Shown here: in pieces, positions 22,601 through 33,715 of the stretch | How the letters are laid out: each line of letters begins with the position of its first letter | Numbering within the stretch: the stretch's first letter is position 1 | From: Nematostella vectensis | Taxonomy: Eukaryota > Cnidaria > Anthozoa > Actiniaria > Edwardsiidae | Assembly: GCF_932526225.1 (NCBI RefSeq) | Contig: NC_064035.1 | Span: forward strand, 10,589,296 to 10,653,295 | Reading direction: 5' to 3' | DNA: 64,000 nt | Translations under genes and position numbers: made by a program | Notes under the pieces: model-generated | The model's input: the letters and a program-made list of their open reading frames with translations, nothing else | What the model was told of the DNA's origin: nothing | The model's database searches: none

Positions 22601-24030
22601 ACTACAGAAGGGGTTGTTTGACTACAGAAGGGGTTGTTTGACTACGGAAGGGGTTGTTTGACTACGAAAGGGGTTGTTTGACTACGAAAGGGGTTGTTTG
22701 ACTACGAAAGGGGTTGTTTGACTACGGAAGGGGTTGATCGCGGCATATAGGTTTCTCAACTAGTAGTAGTCTGCTGTCTCTGTGTGTCTTCCATGAGTGA
22801 GCGTGCTCGTAGCAGCTAGCAGTGTTGAGTGTATGTAAGGTGTGTTCTGATCAACTCATGTTTCATGTCTTTTCAGTTGGATTTCCGCACCCCATCAGGG
22901 TTTGACCGAACTCGCAATGTAGAGATCGGAAACAAGAACTTCAAACTCGAGCATATAGAGGAAGCGTTCACTTCCGAACATTGGCTAGTTAGGATTTACA
23001 AGTAAGTGGCTTTCACAGACCAAATGCGGTGAAAGTATCAGACGTAGTGTACATACGTGATGGCGCCTTGTGCCCATGGTCAGGGCAGGTTCAGGGTGAT
23101 TATGAAGGATACGGGTGAGGAGGGGGCGGGAAATAGTGTATAAAACATATGGCTGCATGTAAAAGAAAATTATTGTCAAAGGGGACCCCCAGACCTATAA
23201 TTACGTTTGCATTTTATCTCTGTCCACCCATGCCGTCTGTTTAAGAAGTGGTTTTATATCAGAATTAACTTGTAATGCTTATTTTAGGGTTAAGGATTTA
23301 GTGAATAGAGAAAAGAGTACGAAACCGAAGAGAATAACCAACATCAAGCCGTCTCGTTACATCCCCAGGAAGGTAAGCATATTTAACAGGCCCGTGAACA
23401 CGATTTCTAGAGTCTTGATGACAGGATAAATTTCTTGAGCCCTAACAGTATTTAAACACCATTTGTAATTCACCTAATAAACCTTACGGTTTTCACTCTG
23501 CTGGCAAACACCTTTAAAGTCCGTAGATCCGACTTGATTAACAATGTTGTTGTTTTTTGTTTTAGATACTCAAAGCTCTCAAAAATACAATTTTCCCTGT
23601 ATTATTTGATACTTTAAAATGGTCTGAGCCTTTTAAATTGTAGGAGGGATTGAAATTCACCTTGAGCTTTTTTATTCACTACTGAGATCTCATTTGCATA
23701 GGGTTTCATAGCCTACGAAACCACGCGTCACGCTACTCGGATCCACGGGCAGCATTGATGGATTAGAATAAATAAAGCTAACGTCCCGCCATTGTTTCGT
23801 TGACGTTTTTCCTGATAGCGCTCAAAGGAATCCCTCTCCTGGATTGAGCTCTTTCTATACGACTTTCTGGATGGGGGAAGGGTTTTGTGGTCATGTTTCA
23901 AATGGCATCATTTTTTCTTTAGACGAGTAGGAAGGGCTACATCAAGAACAAGCTGGCATTCTCTCAAGGCAAACGCGTCTCAAAGAAAGGCAAGAAAAAG
24001 TCGAAAACAAGAAGATCCAAGAGCTCTTAA
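10603..24030 (+). CDS. STT3B: STT3B, catalytic subunit of oligosaccharyltransferase
   Basis: Exons: 10603-10799, 11707-11815, 12399-12508, 12689-12777, 12901-12989, 13180-13245, 13385-13484, 15767-15865, 16424-16570, 17031-17079, 17169-17323, 17760-17995, 18173-18375, 18760-18831, 19819-19918, 20174-20347, 21077-21190, 22877-23001, 23288-23372, 23923-24030. They sum to 2427 nt (808 aa) with all phases compatible. The enzyme transfers the dolichol-linked glycan to Asn-X-Ser/Thr in the ER lumen. Visible motifs: the first acidic motif HEFDPW (D64), GSYDNE at 179-184, SVSE at 363-366, WWDYG at 578-582 and DINKFLWM from 645. A multipass N-terminal half precedes the lumenal domain, and the tail is Lys-rich. 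[11 protein letters not shown] and the length favour STT3B over STT3A. A charged insert (about residues 440-500) precedes the last membrane segment. Confidence 0.96.
12289..12346. repeat. 29-bp tandem duplication in STT3B intron 2
   Basis: Two identical adjacent 29-bp copies (CTTTTAAGTTCAAATAAAAC...GTCGA) lie at 12289-12317 and 12318-12346, about 50 bp before the exon 3 acceptor. Confidence 0.9.
13485..15766. other. large STT3B intron 7 with transposon-like insert
   Basis: At 2282 nt this is the longest intron of the gene. About 14330-14550 encodes, with one apparent frame change, a very basic stretch ([14 protein letters not shown], then [13 protein letters not shown] and [14 protein letters not shown]) that resembles the DNA-binding ends of transposon proteins. 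No intact ORF remains. Near 15409 lies one dispersed copy of the 'CCTCTATAAAGCGGAC' motif related to the satellites further right. Confidence 0.4.
16864..17026. repeat. ~79-bp tandem duplication reaching the exon 10 acceptor
   Basis: The sequence GGTTGTATTTTTTAAT...GTGCTGGGTAGGTGAATTTTAAT occurs twice in a row at the 3' end of STT3B intron 9. The second copy runs directly into the true acceptor (ttattttcag) of exon 10 at 17031. At the matching position of the first junction the sequence is TTGTATTTTTTAATAA, without an AG. Confidence 0.85.
19134..19800 (+). repeat. intronic minisatellite derived from an STT3B acceptor/WWDYG exon edge
   Basis: About 18 copies of a 33-45 bp unit (GATCATGTCATGGTGGTATT, then ATATTGCTTATTTGTGTAG) fill the end of STT3B intron 14. 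The unit closely resembles the acceptor and first ~25 bases of exon 15, GATAATGTCGTGGTGGGATT, which encode IMSWWDYG. Translated in the exon frame, many copies read [13 protein letters not shown]. Units vary by small indels (presence of TGTTG or GTCAT). Confidence 0.9.
21228..21640 (+). repeat. ~42-bp minisatellite in STT3B intron 17
   Basis: About nine to ten copies of a 42-44 bp unit (GGTTCCACTGTAGAGGATGA, then ATAAAGTTATCCGTTATATA) start shortly after exon 17. One further degenerate piece (ATGGAGGTCCCACTGTAGAG) sits at 22441. The core is shared with the satellite at 24950-26085. Confidence 0.9.
22257..22438. mobile_element. fold-back MITE in STT3B intron 17
   Basis: About 180 bp form a long imperfect inverted repeat. 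The ends read ATAAACCCCTTCTTGGG and, on the other strand, ATAAACCCCTTCTGGCGG. Further in are ATATCGGCGGATAATG on both arms and GAGGAATGGT / GAGAAATGGT. There is no coding content. Just before it, two diverged blocks (AGCGCGC...GTGGCGTCATTCC) at about 21950 and 22170 form a direct repeat. Confidence 0.7.
22581..22740 (+). repeat. 20-bp minisatellite, eight copies
   Basis: Eight head-to-tail units of exactly 20 bp (ACTACGGAAGGGGTTGTTTG with single-base variants) lie in STT3B intron 17, about 140 bp before the exon 18 acceptor. Confidence 0.95.
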
Positions 24031-24949
24031 GGAAGCGGCCCAGGAAGCTAGGACATATATAAAGCAATTGGGAAATTCACCCCGGAAAATGGCAATATAA
24101 TCAACAACCACCGAATACTTTTTTTGTGCTTTATCGGCAAGGCTTTTTAATCGTCAAACCAACCGTGATGCCAGCGAGATATGGTATACATAGCCAGGGG
24201 AACAGACCTTTTGGTTTCCGACTCGTTTGAAAAGGGGAGGGACACATTTTTTTTCCTGCTCCGGTTTTTATGGTTTATGTTTATGTTTATTATGTTCAGC
24301 TTGTCTTTTTTTTTTTTTGCGAAATTCTTTTCAATGGTAAAGCACGCGTCAGGTATCAAAAGGTCTGTCCCTTATAATCTAAAAGTGTAGACATCCCCTT
24401 ATAATCTATAGACTTTAGACGTTTGATTTTTGAAATAACACTTCACGACAACAGCTATCACAGAAGTCTTCACCTAAAAACATTATGCCCTGGAATACTG
24501 TGGTACTGGCTTAGCGGTAGCACCCCTCTGACCTTCAGACGGTGGTATTTTTACATTGGTTGATGCAGGCGGAAGGATAAACAAGCAAATGAAAAGGGCG
24601 GATTATACTAAAATGTTTAAAAAATGGGGAGTTGCTAGCCACCCAACCACTCCCCCCCCCCCTTCGCGGATCCGCCCTTGTTATATAAGTGGCCTTCTTC
24701 CTGCATAGATCAAACTTCTCTCATACACTGGTTTGTACCCTCTATTAAGTGGCCATCTTTATTAGGTGTTTATGAGTATGTTTCGAATAATGAATTTTTA
24801 CAGTATTTATTACCTCCATCAAGCGTCCAATTATGTTATCAGGTGGAGTCTTTTTTTTTTGTGAAAGTGATAATAGATTGAGTACTTAGTGATTGATTTA
24901 ATTTGTCCTGGATGGTTGTGAGAGATACTATACTTCTACTTTCTTCACT
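24031..24949. other. STT3B 3' flank
   Basis: No further coding signal is seen. The near-repeat 'AGACATCCCCTTATAATCTA' / 'TCTGTCCCTTATAATCTA' lies near 24365-24405. A C-tract (24650-24663) is followed by the 'GCGGATCCGCCCTTG' type of repeat end. No clear AATAAA was found close to the stop codon. Confidence 0.4.
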
Positions 24950-26085
24950 TTAGGTGGTCGCTTCATAGAGGTACCACTGTAGAGTACTTTGACCCCATGC
25001 TGGTGGCATATGGGTGGTCGCTTCATGAGGTACCACTGTGGAGTACTTTGTTTGACCCCATGCTGGTGGCATATGGGTTGTCGCTTCATAGAGGTACCAC
25101 TGTAGAGTACTTTGTTTGGCCCATGCTGGTGGCATATGAGTGGTCGCTTTATAGAGGTGCCACTGTGGAGTACTTTGTTTGACCCCATGCTGGTGGCATA
25201 TGGGTGGTCGCTTCATAGAGGTACCACTGTAGAGTACTTTGTTTGACCCCATGCTGGTGGCATATGGGTGGTCGCTTCATAGAGGTACCACTATAGAATA
25301 CTTTGACCCCATGCTGGTGGCATATGGGTGGTCGCTTTATGGAGGTACCACTATAGAATACTTTGTTTGGCCCCATGCTGGTGGCATATGGGTGGTCGCT
25401 TTATAGAGGTAACCACTGTGGAGTACTTTGACCCCATGCTGGTGGCATATGGGTGGTCGCTTTATGGAGGTACCACTATAGAGTACTTTGTTTGGCCCAT
25501 GCTGGTGGCATATGGGTGGTCGCTTTATGGAGGTACCACTGTAGAGTACTTTGACCCCATGCTGGTGGCATATGGGTGGTCGCTTTATGGAGGTACCACT
25601 ATAGAGTACTTTGTTTGGCCCCATGCTGGTGGCATATGGGTGGTCGCTTTATGGAGGTACCACTATAGAGTACTTTGTTTGACCCCATGCTGGTGGCATA
25701 TGGGTGGTCGCTTCATAGAGGTACCACTGTGGAGTACTTTGACCCCATGCTGGTGGCATATGGGTGGTCGCTTTATAGAGGTACCACTGTGGAGTACTTT
25801 GTTTGACCCCATGCTGGTGGCATATGGGTGGTCGCTTCATAGAGGTACCACTGTAGAGTACTTTGACCCCATGCTGGTGGCATATGGGTGGTCGCTTTAT
25901 AGAGGTACCACTGTGGAGTACTTTGTTTGGCCCCATGCTGGTGGCATATGGGTGGTCGCTTTATAGAGGTACCACTGTGGAGTACTTTGTTTGGCCCATG
26001 CTGGTGGCATATGGGTGGTCGCTTTATAGAGGTGCCACTGTGAAGTACTTTGTTTGGCCCCATGACCCCATGCTGGTGCCATATG
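24950..26085. repeat. satellite array, 60/64-bp units, about 18 copies
   Basis: Head-to-tail units (GGTGGTCGCTTTATAGAGGT, then ACCACTGTAGAGTACTTTG and CCCCATGCTGGTGGCATATG) come in a 60-bp and a ~64-bp form that differ by a TTTG insertion. Because 60 is divisible by three, long open frames appear on both strands, but they are repeat translations and not genes. Confidence 0.95.
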
Positions 26086-27499
26086 GGCTGCTATATGCAG
26101 GGAGTATTCGAGTACAAGCGTATGTAAAATAGATTTAAGAGTAGCTTATGCTGCCTAAGAGGCGGATACTCTTAAAAATCTGATCCATTTAATGACTTGT
26201 TTGAATGTGAAAATACAATTTAAACACCACATCTGTTGCCTCGACTATTACACTTTGATCATCACACTTTTTCACAGGAATACTTTCCTTAGAATGGCTT
26301 TCTCAAGTACAAAAAAAAAAAACAGTCGCAAGCCAAAATACATTTTACTAATTTTAAAAATTATTTTTGTTACATCTACTATTACATCATCCCATTTCTT
26401 CAAGAGTTTATTGAAAAATATGTATATACTGCAGCTGTATTCTACATTATTTGGAATGGCACGTATCTTCCCCTTCCCTTCCCCCTTAAACTTGAAAGGC
26501 TAGTTTACAATGAGGAATGAACCACTTCATGTCGTCGCACCCTGCACACCCTCACGTACGCGCCTGCGTTATACGAGTGCGCAGTCGTAAATACATCGAT
26601 CGCACGTGAAAGCACCCTCGGATTCGCCAACGGGCGCTTACCTAGAAAGAACAACAAAGATTACTTCCCATATTAAGTTGGCCGCGCAATCGTTTTCTGA
26701 TTGCTGCAGGCTGTTATGATAAAGGTGTTTGAAACTAATGCATAAACGGACACTTTGTGGGTTCCAAACTATGCTATCACGAATTAATGCATCCCCTCAT
26801 AATTGAGAGATCCACCGGAGGAAGCTAGTTAATATCTTCTTCCAAAACGGGGGCGACAATCACTTTGTGTCATAAATCTTGTGCGGATATTATTAACATG
26901 GGCTGGTGAGCTACACCCCTTTTTTTATAAGAACGTCCAGCCTGAGATCTCACCAAATTTTAAAAACATGCCGAGGCTCAGATAAAATATTGCTCTGTTA
27001 GTCTGATGCGTTCTTGAATGCAAAATAGAATTGTGTTCATGATAACAGCCTCAAATATTATTGCTATTGATCATTTGTGCAATGCTTTTCCTAATAATTC
27101 ATTGAGTATCATGTTTTCCATAACTGTAAAATTTAGGAACATCATTAACAATATTTTCAGCCTTGAAATGCTCTAAAAATAAGACGGGCTCATAGCCTCA
27201 ACTAAAAAATATAACGTTCTTATATAAAAAAGAGTGTATGGCGATGTTCATGGAAAATGCTGCAGCTGTACTACAAGAGCTGCTTAAAATGTTCTCTTGG
27301 TATTTTATTAGAAATCATCAGTCATGTTCTTATGTTGCGCACAAGTCAAACATCCAGTTGCCCATCCTACATCTGCTTAATTACATAAATCGACAAACGT
27401 TTGTCTTTGCTAATTCCACTTGTCATTATAAGTCGCCGCGCGAGGAGGTACATGTAAAAAACTTTCTTGCTCTATTAAGTATCTCTTTCTGTTAAAGTC
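26086..27499. other. spacer upstream of the GPCR gene
   Basis: No supportable gene is seen. A CpG-rich patch (about 26530-26650) is followed by AT-rich sequence. The GPCR promoter is presumably in the last few hundred bases, but no core element stands out. Confidence 0.4.
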
Positions 27500-30400
27500 A
27501 TGGCTTTCTACGGGGATTCGGCGACCGCTCAGATAGCGCTGACCACGTTCTTCAGCTTTCTTGTAGTAACAGACCTAATCGGGAACACCCTGGTCATACT
27601 AGTTATCGTCACCAACAAGACGGCGCGAACCCCAATGAACTTTCTCCTCATCAACCTTGCTGTGGCTGACATGATGGTGGCGATATTCATAGCTCCGAGG
27701 TGAGCCAGTTGAAACTAGAGCTCACTTCTTTGCTGATAGATCCCGATAAATGTGGGTTTTAAAGCTTTGCACTCTCGCGTTCAAAACGGTATCACTTTTC
27801 TAAGATTAATTTTTTAGCGTCATCATTATGACATGTAGTACCCTGCGCAGCCGTGGTTAGTGCAATCTCCTGATTAGCCGTCCTATTGTCAGCCTCCCTC
27901 ATGATGGTTGCGCAGTAGACTGTCCTTAGTGTAATTGTCTATCGTACAAATATCAGTGTGCTTGTTATATCCTGATACAAATGATATGATGATATCGTAT
28001 TATGCATTCGCTCGTTCTTTTTCCGGAGAATATACTTATCGCTGGAGGAAGGGAGAAATGAATTGCCTTCCCATATTCCTATTTATCCCATTCGTTTCGT
28101 TATATTCATTACATTCGTTACAGGGGCCCTTTGATGTGTCTTTTTGGGTTATTATCTTCGCCTAGTGAATTTGTTTAGTATAATTGGTGCGACTCATCAT
28201 ACTACGGGGAGTGACGTGACGTGACAAAAAGATGATTAAAACTCCAATGATGTAAATAGCGAATATTGGATCCAATTAAATTAAAGGATCCAACAGCAAA
28301 CACATTGAAGCGTTTTATCACCTCTAGGGATACTAAAAGAATTTCTCAAAAACTCAAAATTTAATCAAGCGAGGCAATCAAAATGGAAGTTATAAGCACA
28401 GGAGATTTACGCGCGGTGAAACATTAAGGAAACACGAGCTGAACGGAAACAGGGCGATTTTTATTATGAAACGCAGTAGCGCCCACAAATGTAAGAAACC
28501 TGCAAATGCAATAAGGTTTTACCCGCAATTGAAGTAAACCCGCAAATGTAATAAGGTTTTACCCGCAAATGTAAGAAACCTGCAAATGTAATATGGTTTA
28601 GCCCTCAAATGTTATAAGGTTATGAATGAAATAGAAAAGTTACTTTCAGTAAGGCGCCGTTAGTTTTAAGCCTTTTATGGACAATAATTGACGAATCCAG
28701 GATGTGTAAGTGGTCAATTTTTATATCGTATAATTTTTTCTATCGTGTCATAATTCATAACAGATTCGAAGGTTAAAGAACGCATCTATTTTTCTGAAAT
28801 ATTAATATTTCAGGGAGCGCGCGAGAATAAAAGGGGAATGAAAGACGTCACTCCTCTTTTTTTCTCGCGCGCTCCCTGTGTGCCCGATCTCCGCGACGCC
28901 CTGGGTCCCCGAGGATGTTCCAATCAAGGATTGATTAATGCGGGACGCGGATTGTCATATAATTAATAATTGTATTTAAGGTCTTTTGGTGTATACTTCC
29001 GTTGAGGTAAAAGCTCACGCGCAGTAATATCTTTTTTGCACATTAGGTTTCTGTTTATGAATGCCATAAACCACCCTGAAGGCCTAGCAGGAACCATCAT
29101 CTGTAAACTCATTACCGGGGGGAACTTCTCTTGGACGGGGGGAGCTTGTTCTGTGTTCACTCTGGTCGCGATTGCCTTTGAGAGGTACTACGCCGTTATG
29201 TATCCCTACAACGACAAAGGGAAAATGTCAATCAAGAAGCTGCGCTACATTTTCATTGGTGTATGGCTCGGAGCCGCTGTTCTTAACTTGCCTCTCTTCT
29301 TGACCATATACTACGAGGCTAGCAAGCATTTTTGCTTCGAGTACTGGCCACCAGATTTACCTTGGCTTCCAATTGCGTACGCGTCTGTATGGTGGGCGGC
29401 CGCAGGCGTCTTTCCTATCTTCAGCATGGCCTTCCTCTACACAAGAGTCGTTTACAATTTGTGGTTTAAGCGTAGCGAGTCTGGGAACCCTGCTCAGCAA
29501 GCCGTCATCAGGTACCGCAAGCGGGCGACCAAGATGGTAATCACGGTAAGCGTGATCTACGCGTTCTGTTGGCTTCCTATACTCACCACATATATGTTAA
29601 GCTACGCTCATCCCCAGTTCAAGTACGGTGATGTAACGCACATTGCCACCATTGGTTTGTCTACCCTCAACTCGTCCGTCAACCCTCTGGTGTATACATT
29701 CCAAAATGTGCGATTCCGCAAACTGCTCAAGGATCTAGTGTGCTGTAAGCAGTCTAGGAACAGAATAGATACTAGCGGCACAACGAACACGTCACACACG
29801 GCCAGAAAACGCTCCACCGTTAGAGCTAATGAAATTTCACAAGGGATATGCGAGGATGCATTCCTTAGTGATGTGCCACAAGAGAATTACGAAGGGCCCC
29901 TTGCTAGTGATGTACCACAAGTGAAGTACGAAGGACCCCTTGCTAGTGATGTACCACAAGAAAAGGACGAAGGGCCTCTTGCTAGTGGTGTGCTACAAGT
30001 GAAGTACGAAGGGCCCCTTGCTAGTGATGTACCACAAGTGAAGTACGAAGGGCCCCTTGCTAGTGATGTACCACAAGTGAAGTACGGAGAACCCCTTGCT
30101 AGTGATGTACCACAAGAAAAGAACGAAGGGCCTCTTGCTAGTGATGTGCTACAAGTGAAGTACGAAGGGCCCCTTGCAAGTGATGTGCCACAGGTGAAGC
30201 ACGAAAGGCCCCTTGTTAGTGATGTACCACAAGTGAAGTACGAAGGGCCCCTTGCTAGTGATGTACCACAAGTGAAGTACGAAGGACCCCTTGCTAGTGA
30301 TGTACCACAAGAAAAGGACGAAGGGCCTCTTGCTAGTGATGTGCCACAAGAGAATTACGAAGGGCCCCTTGCTAGTGATGTACCACAAGTGAAGTACGAA

Positions 30401-30934
30401 GGACCCCTTGCTAGTGATGTACCACAAGAAAAGGACGAAGGGCCTCTTGCTAGTGGTGTGCTACAAGTGAAGTACGAAGGGCCCCTTGCTAGTGATGTAC
30501 CACAAGTGAAGTACGAAGGGCCCCTTGCTAGTGATGTACCACAAGTGAAGTACGGAGAACCCCTTGCTAGTGATGTACCACAAGAAAAGAACGAAGGGCC
30601 TCTTGCTAGTGATGTGCTACAAGTGAAGTACGAAGGGCCCCTTGCAAGTGATGTGCCACAGGTGAAGCACGAAAGGCCCCTTGTTAGTGATGTACCACAA
30701 GTGAAGTACGAAGGGCCCCTTGCTAGTGATGTACCACAGGTGAAGTACGAAGGGCCCCTTGCTAGTGATGTACCACAAGAAAAGAACGAAGGGCCTCTTG
30801 CTAGTGATGTGCTACAAGTGAAGTACGAAGGGCCCCTTGCAAGTGATGTGCCACAGGTGAAGCACGAAAGGCCCCTTGTTAGTGATGTACCACAAGTGAA
30901 GTACGAAGGGCCCCTTGCTAGTTGCCACAGGTGA
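27500..30934 (+). CDS. class A (rhodopsin-type) GPCR with repetitive C-terminal tail
   Basis: Exons 27500-27699 and 29047-30934 join at a split Arg codon (AG, then G) to give 695 aa. Seven membrane segments carry family signatures: GNTLVILV in TM1, LINLAVADMM in TM2, Cys at the start of TM3, AFERYYAV for the E/DRY motif, FCWLP in TM6 and NSSVNPLVY (NPxxY) in TM7. An extracellular-loop-2 Cys is present (KHFCFEYW). The pattern suits a neuropeptide-type receptor, but no ligand can be assigned. The N-terminus is very short (about 14 residues). From residue 341 or so the tail is 27 perfect-period copies of a 13-residue unit (DVPQVKYEGPLAS consensus) ending Cys-His-Arg-stop. Confidence 0.9.
28490..28620 (+). 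repeat. short degenerate repeats in the GPCR intron
   Basis: Several copies of a ~20-bp unit of the form ACCCGCAAATGTAATAAGGT occur with variants. They lie in the single GPCR intron (27700-29046), which otherwise shows nothing coding. Confidence 0.7.
28811..28878. repeat. GC-rich hairpin in the GPCR intron
   Basis: Arms CAGGGAGCGCGCGAGAA and TTCTCGCGCGCTCCCTG (17 bp, perfect) enclose about 34 bp. This could be the ends of a very small MITE or a stable RNA hairpin in the pre-mRNA. Confidence 0.75.
29870..30922 (+). repeat. coding minisatellite, 39-bp period, 27 units
   Basis: Twenty-seven in-frame 39-bp units code the GPCR tail. Variants (ENY, EKD, EKN, VKHERPLV, GVLQ) recur in a fixed order. 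Units 1-11 match units 13-23, a higher-order period of 12 units (468 bp), and units 24-27 match 19-22. The last unit is cut by a 4-bp deletion that shifts the frame into an early stop. Confidence 0.95.
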
Positions 30935-31949
30935 TGTACGAAGGGCCCATTGCTAGTGAGGTGCAGTAGTTGTCCTATGTCAAGATGAAACATTATTTTG
31001 TATATAACAAATTCAAATGTCGGCAAAGAAAGGTACAGCACCATCAGTCAGGATCTGGCTTTTCAACATCGCGTTAGTGACCAACATTTGCTTTTGCGTA
31101 ATGGGACAAGATTTATTGCAAATGAGACTAGTACAAGCCCCAAGTAGCTTACACAAAAACAAAACGTCTTTCTTTGATCTTTTTACCCCTATAATCTGTA
31201 CGGGGCTTTATGGAGAGATTAATGAAATCGCTTGCTGACAGCTACAGCTGAAAAGCCAGATGTTTCCTGAACCGCACTTTGTATAAAAAGTCATGATTGA
31301 TTGATTTTCTATGTCAAATTTAAATAATCTAAGGCAAGACTGTGTTACAAGTAAAAACAAACCCAATCCAACTGATTATCCATAATATAAAAATGGCTAT
31401 ACCAAGGGAAAAGACGGGGAAAAAAGGGTTATGAAAAATACTATGGTAACTATATCATACCTCAATTTTCAATATTTCAACATTTGTTTAGACAGGCACA
31501 CCGCTGTTTGCATAGTTGTATAGGTGTTCAGTCGGATACAAACAAAGCTTTGGTGATAGGGGAAACATATTCCTAATCTTATTCAGGGGTCGTCCACACT
31601 AACTCAAAAGTATCCGGATTCGTCTCGCCGAAAACGCATCCCTTGATTTGCGTCCACACTATCGTCCCTCTCAAGCCAAGACAAACGCTCAGCGAGCACG
31701 ATAAGTACAGCCTCATTTTATCTATTGTAAACTTGATTAAATACTGAAACGAAATCATTACATGGCGCCAAGAAGTGGGATACAATCAAAACTAAAGCGC
31801 TTAATGGACAACGTCACTCGTATTGGCACTGCGATCCCTGAACTGTTCCATGTGAACCCCGCGAAAGAAAAAAAGCGGAACAGCCCCTCAACCAAACAAT
31901 ACAGAAGCGCATACTACAGCGCCGCCTCTAATAACAAACAAAGAGCAGT
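30935..31949. other. GPCR 3' flank
   Basis: This stretch begins with the out-of-frame remainder of the last tail repeat (30935-30969). A block with two 'GTCCACACTA' motifs (31587-31665) looks like an interspersed repeat. No gene is supported. Confidence 0.4.
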
Positions 31950-32146
31950 TTATCGCGCAGAACCCGAACTATTTTGATGGCATTGGTAAATTCCAGGGTG
32001 AATATCATAGTACCCTGGACCCAACAGTACCGCCAGTCATTCCCTCAGCCAGGCGTGTTCCTATCAGCCTCAAAGATGACATCAAAGGTGAACTGGACGA
32101 GATGGTGGAGCTCCTCAATAGTAAGAAAAAGTTGGGTTTCACATGA
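31950..32146 (+). pseudogene. Ty3/gypsy polyprotein remnant
   Basis: The plus strand reads a short frame containing NYFDGIGKFQGEYH, PPVIPSARRVPIS and DIKGELDEMVELL before a stop. This is the characteristic segment just upstream of the reverse transcriptase core of Ty3/gypsy retrotransposons. No reverse transcriptase core follows, so only a fragment is left. Confidence 0.7.
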
Positions 32147-32529
32147 ATGAGACTTTCTGAAGCCATTCTAAAGGGTATACAAGACATTGTTACATTCCAA
32201 ATGATGCATGATACTTCTATACACTGCATGCTCACTCACTTTACACAAACTGCTATGAGAGACAGGCCTATAATTACTAGAGTCCTGCTTAGCTCCTCTC
32301 TTTTAAATAGCAGGGGCGGATCCAGGGTTTTAACATGGGGGGTGGATAATGGCCGAATAGACTGCATATAACTGATCAAGTGGTTATTGGTAGGTCACTA
32401 CATAGATCTTACAATACTTCACGCTGAATTGGATTTGTCACGTCAGCAAAGTCGAGCAGGCGAAGGAAAATGGACAGTACCTCCCGTTCCTCAGTCATTC
32501 AATTTTTTTACTAAAAAAGAGACGTTTGC

Positions 32530-33200
32530 GCTGCACCAATCTTTTTGGACTGACTTGTAAGATTGATAAAATAGGAAGGATGCCATTTCGCAATTTTGAC
32601 AGCAGTTTCTTTAATTATTTTGGTGGGGATTTCATCAGGCCCCCTGGCCTTTTTTACTATTCAGGTTTTAAAGAAGCCTTTTTATTCCCTTTGGGATAAA
32701 CCTGATTTTATCAATGCTTGTTACACCACCAGAGTTCTTTTCAGAAAACATGACAGATCTTCCATTGTAAACAATTGCTGGATTTAAGCATTCAAGGTTT
32801 CAGCTTTGCTTAGGCTGTCAACCTTAAGTCTAGTTTTACCCCTTAAAGGAGGGATCCCTACCTTGTCTGCTGTTTTTTGTTTTGTTTTAATATATGACCA
32901 ATATTTCTTTGGTTTGCTCTTTGGATCTATATTTGAATTTCTGCAATGTGTTCTTCTTGGGCCTTGCATAATAACACTTTTATCTCTTTTTGGAACCGAC
33001 GATATTTTTGCTTATCATCTGCTGCATTTCCAAACTACTTATAATTATTGTAGAGCCTTTTTCTTTTCCTAAGCAATCTCTTATGCTCCCTTGTAATGCA
33101 TGAGGCATCACCCCACGAGCCTAGTCTTTTTATGGGGACTCTTTTATTAACAATCTTCAGTAATCCTTCCTTAAACATCTGCAAATTTTGCTTTATTGAA
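32530..33200 (-). pseudogene. non-LTR retrotransposon (LINE) remnant
   Basis: Read on the minus strand in several frames interrupted by stops, the sequence encodes CITREHKRLLRKRKRLYN, KPKKYWSYIKTKQK, GIPPLRGK and a KGPGG motif. This is the usual order of the linker between endonuclease and reverse transcriptase in CR1/jockey-type LINEs. It is broken and non-functional. Confidence 0.65.
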
Positions 33201-33216
33201 TACTATGTTCTACAGA

Positions 33217-33275
33217 ATACGCGAAGGTGACCACACAAAAAAAGAATGCCCGTAGAGCCAAATTTGCTCTTTGAA
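33217..33275 (+). repeat. partial copy of the 34443-34490 coding-like segment
   Basis: CGCGAAGGTGACCACA, then AAAAGAATGCCCGT and AGCCAAATTTGCT match the segment at 34443-34490 in the same orientation with a few changes. One is a decayed duplicate of the other. Confidence 0.75.
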
Positions 33276-33470
33276 GAATCAATCCCATATTGCTTTGCCG
33301 TGCTAATATAGTACTTACCTTGTTTTGCTTTAGTGCCTTGTAATATTTTTCGATAATATGTGTTGTGTCTTAAATATTTAACTATCCAAAAATCGTACAT
33401 GACCAAAGATCAGTTGCAAAACACTATGACTATGCAACTAGAAAATGATATCATTATGACGTAATAATAA

Positions 33471-33533
33471 CTATCCTTGCGAGTATGTGTGCTTCTAAAG
33501 TCCACATTTATGTATACATACTCGCAAGGATAG
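33471..33533. repeat. 18-bp inverted repeat, small hairpin element
   Basis: CTATCCTTGCGAGTATGT (33471-33488) is the perfect reverse complement of 33516-33533, separated by 27 bp. A related tail motif (GTGTGCTTNTAAAGTCC) also occurs near 33835. Possibly the end of the element carrying the hammerhead. Confidence 0.75.
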
Positions 33534-33715
33534 TTTGGCTATCCGACGGAGTTTTAGACTAGCAAAGGTCGCATGCGTGATCCGCACAATTGGCATCACG
33601 CTAGCCCGGTCGCAGCTCTAGATCCCACATAGATCTGAGCTGTGGTTTAAAGCACTTCGTTCGAGTCGAAGTCGCCCTGCAGTTTTTTTGCCGATGAAGT
33701 TTAACTGAGGCAAAC

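Noticed and set aside
25328-25966. 212-aa open frame on the plus strand and several ~95-aa frames on the minus strand
   Set aside because: They are translations of the 60/64-bp satellite; the frame stays open only because the unit length is near a multiple of three.
30149-31044. long minus-strand frames over the GPCR tail
   Set aside because: Antisense shadows of the 39-bp coding repeat.
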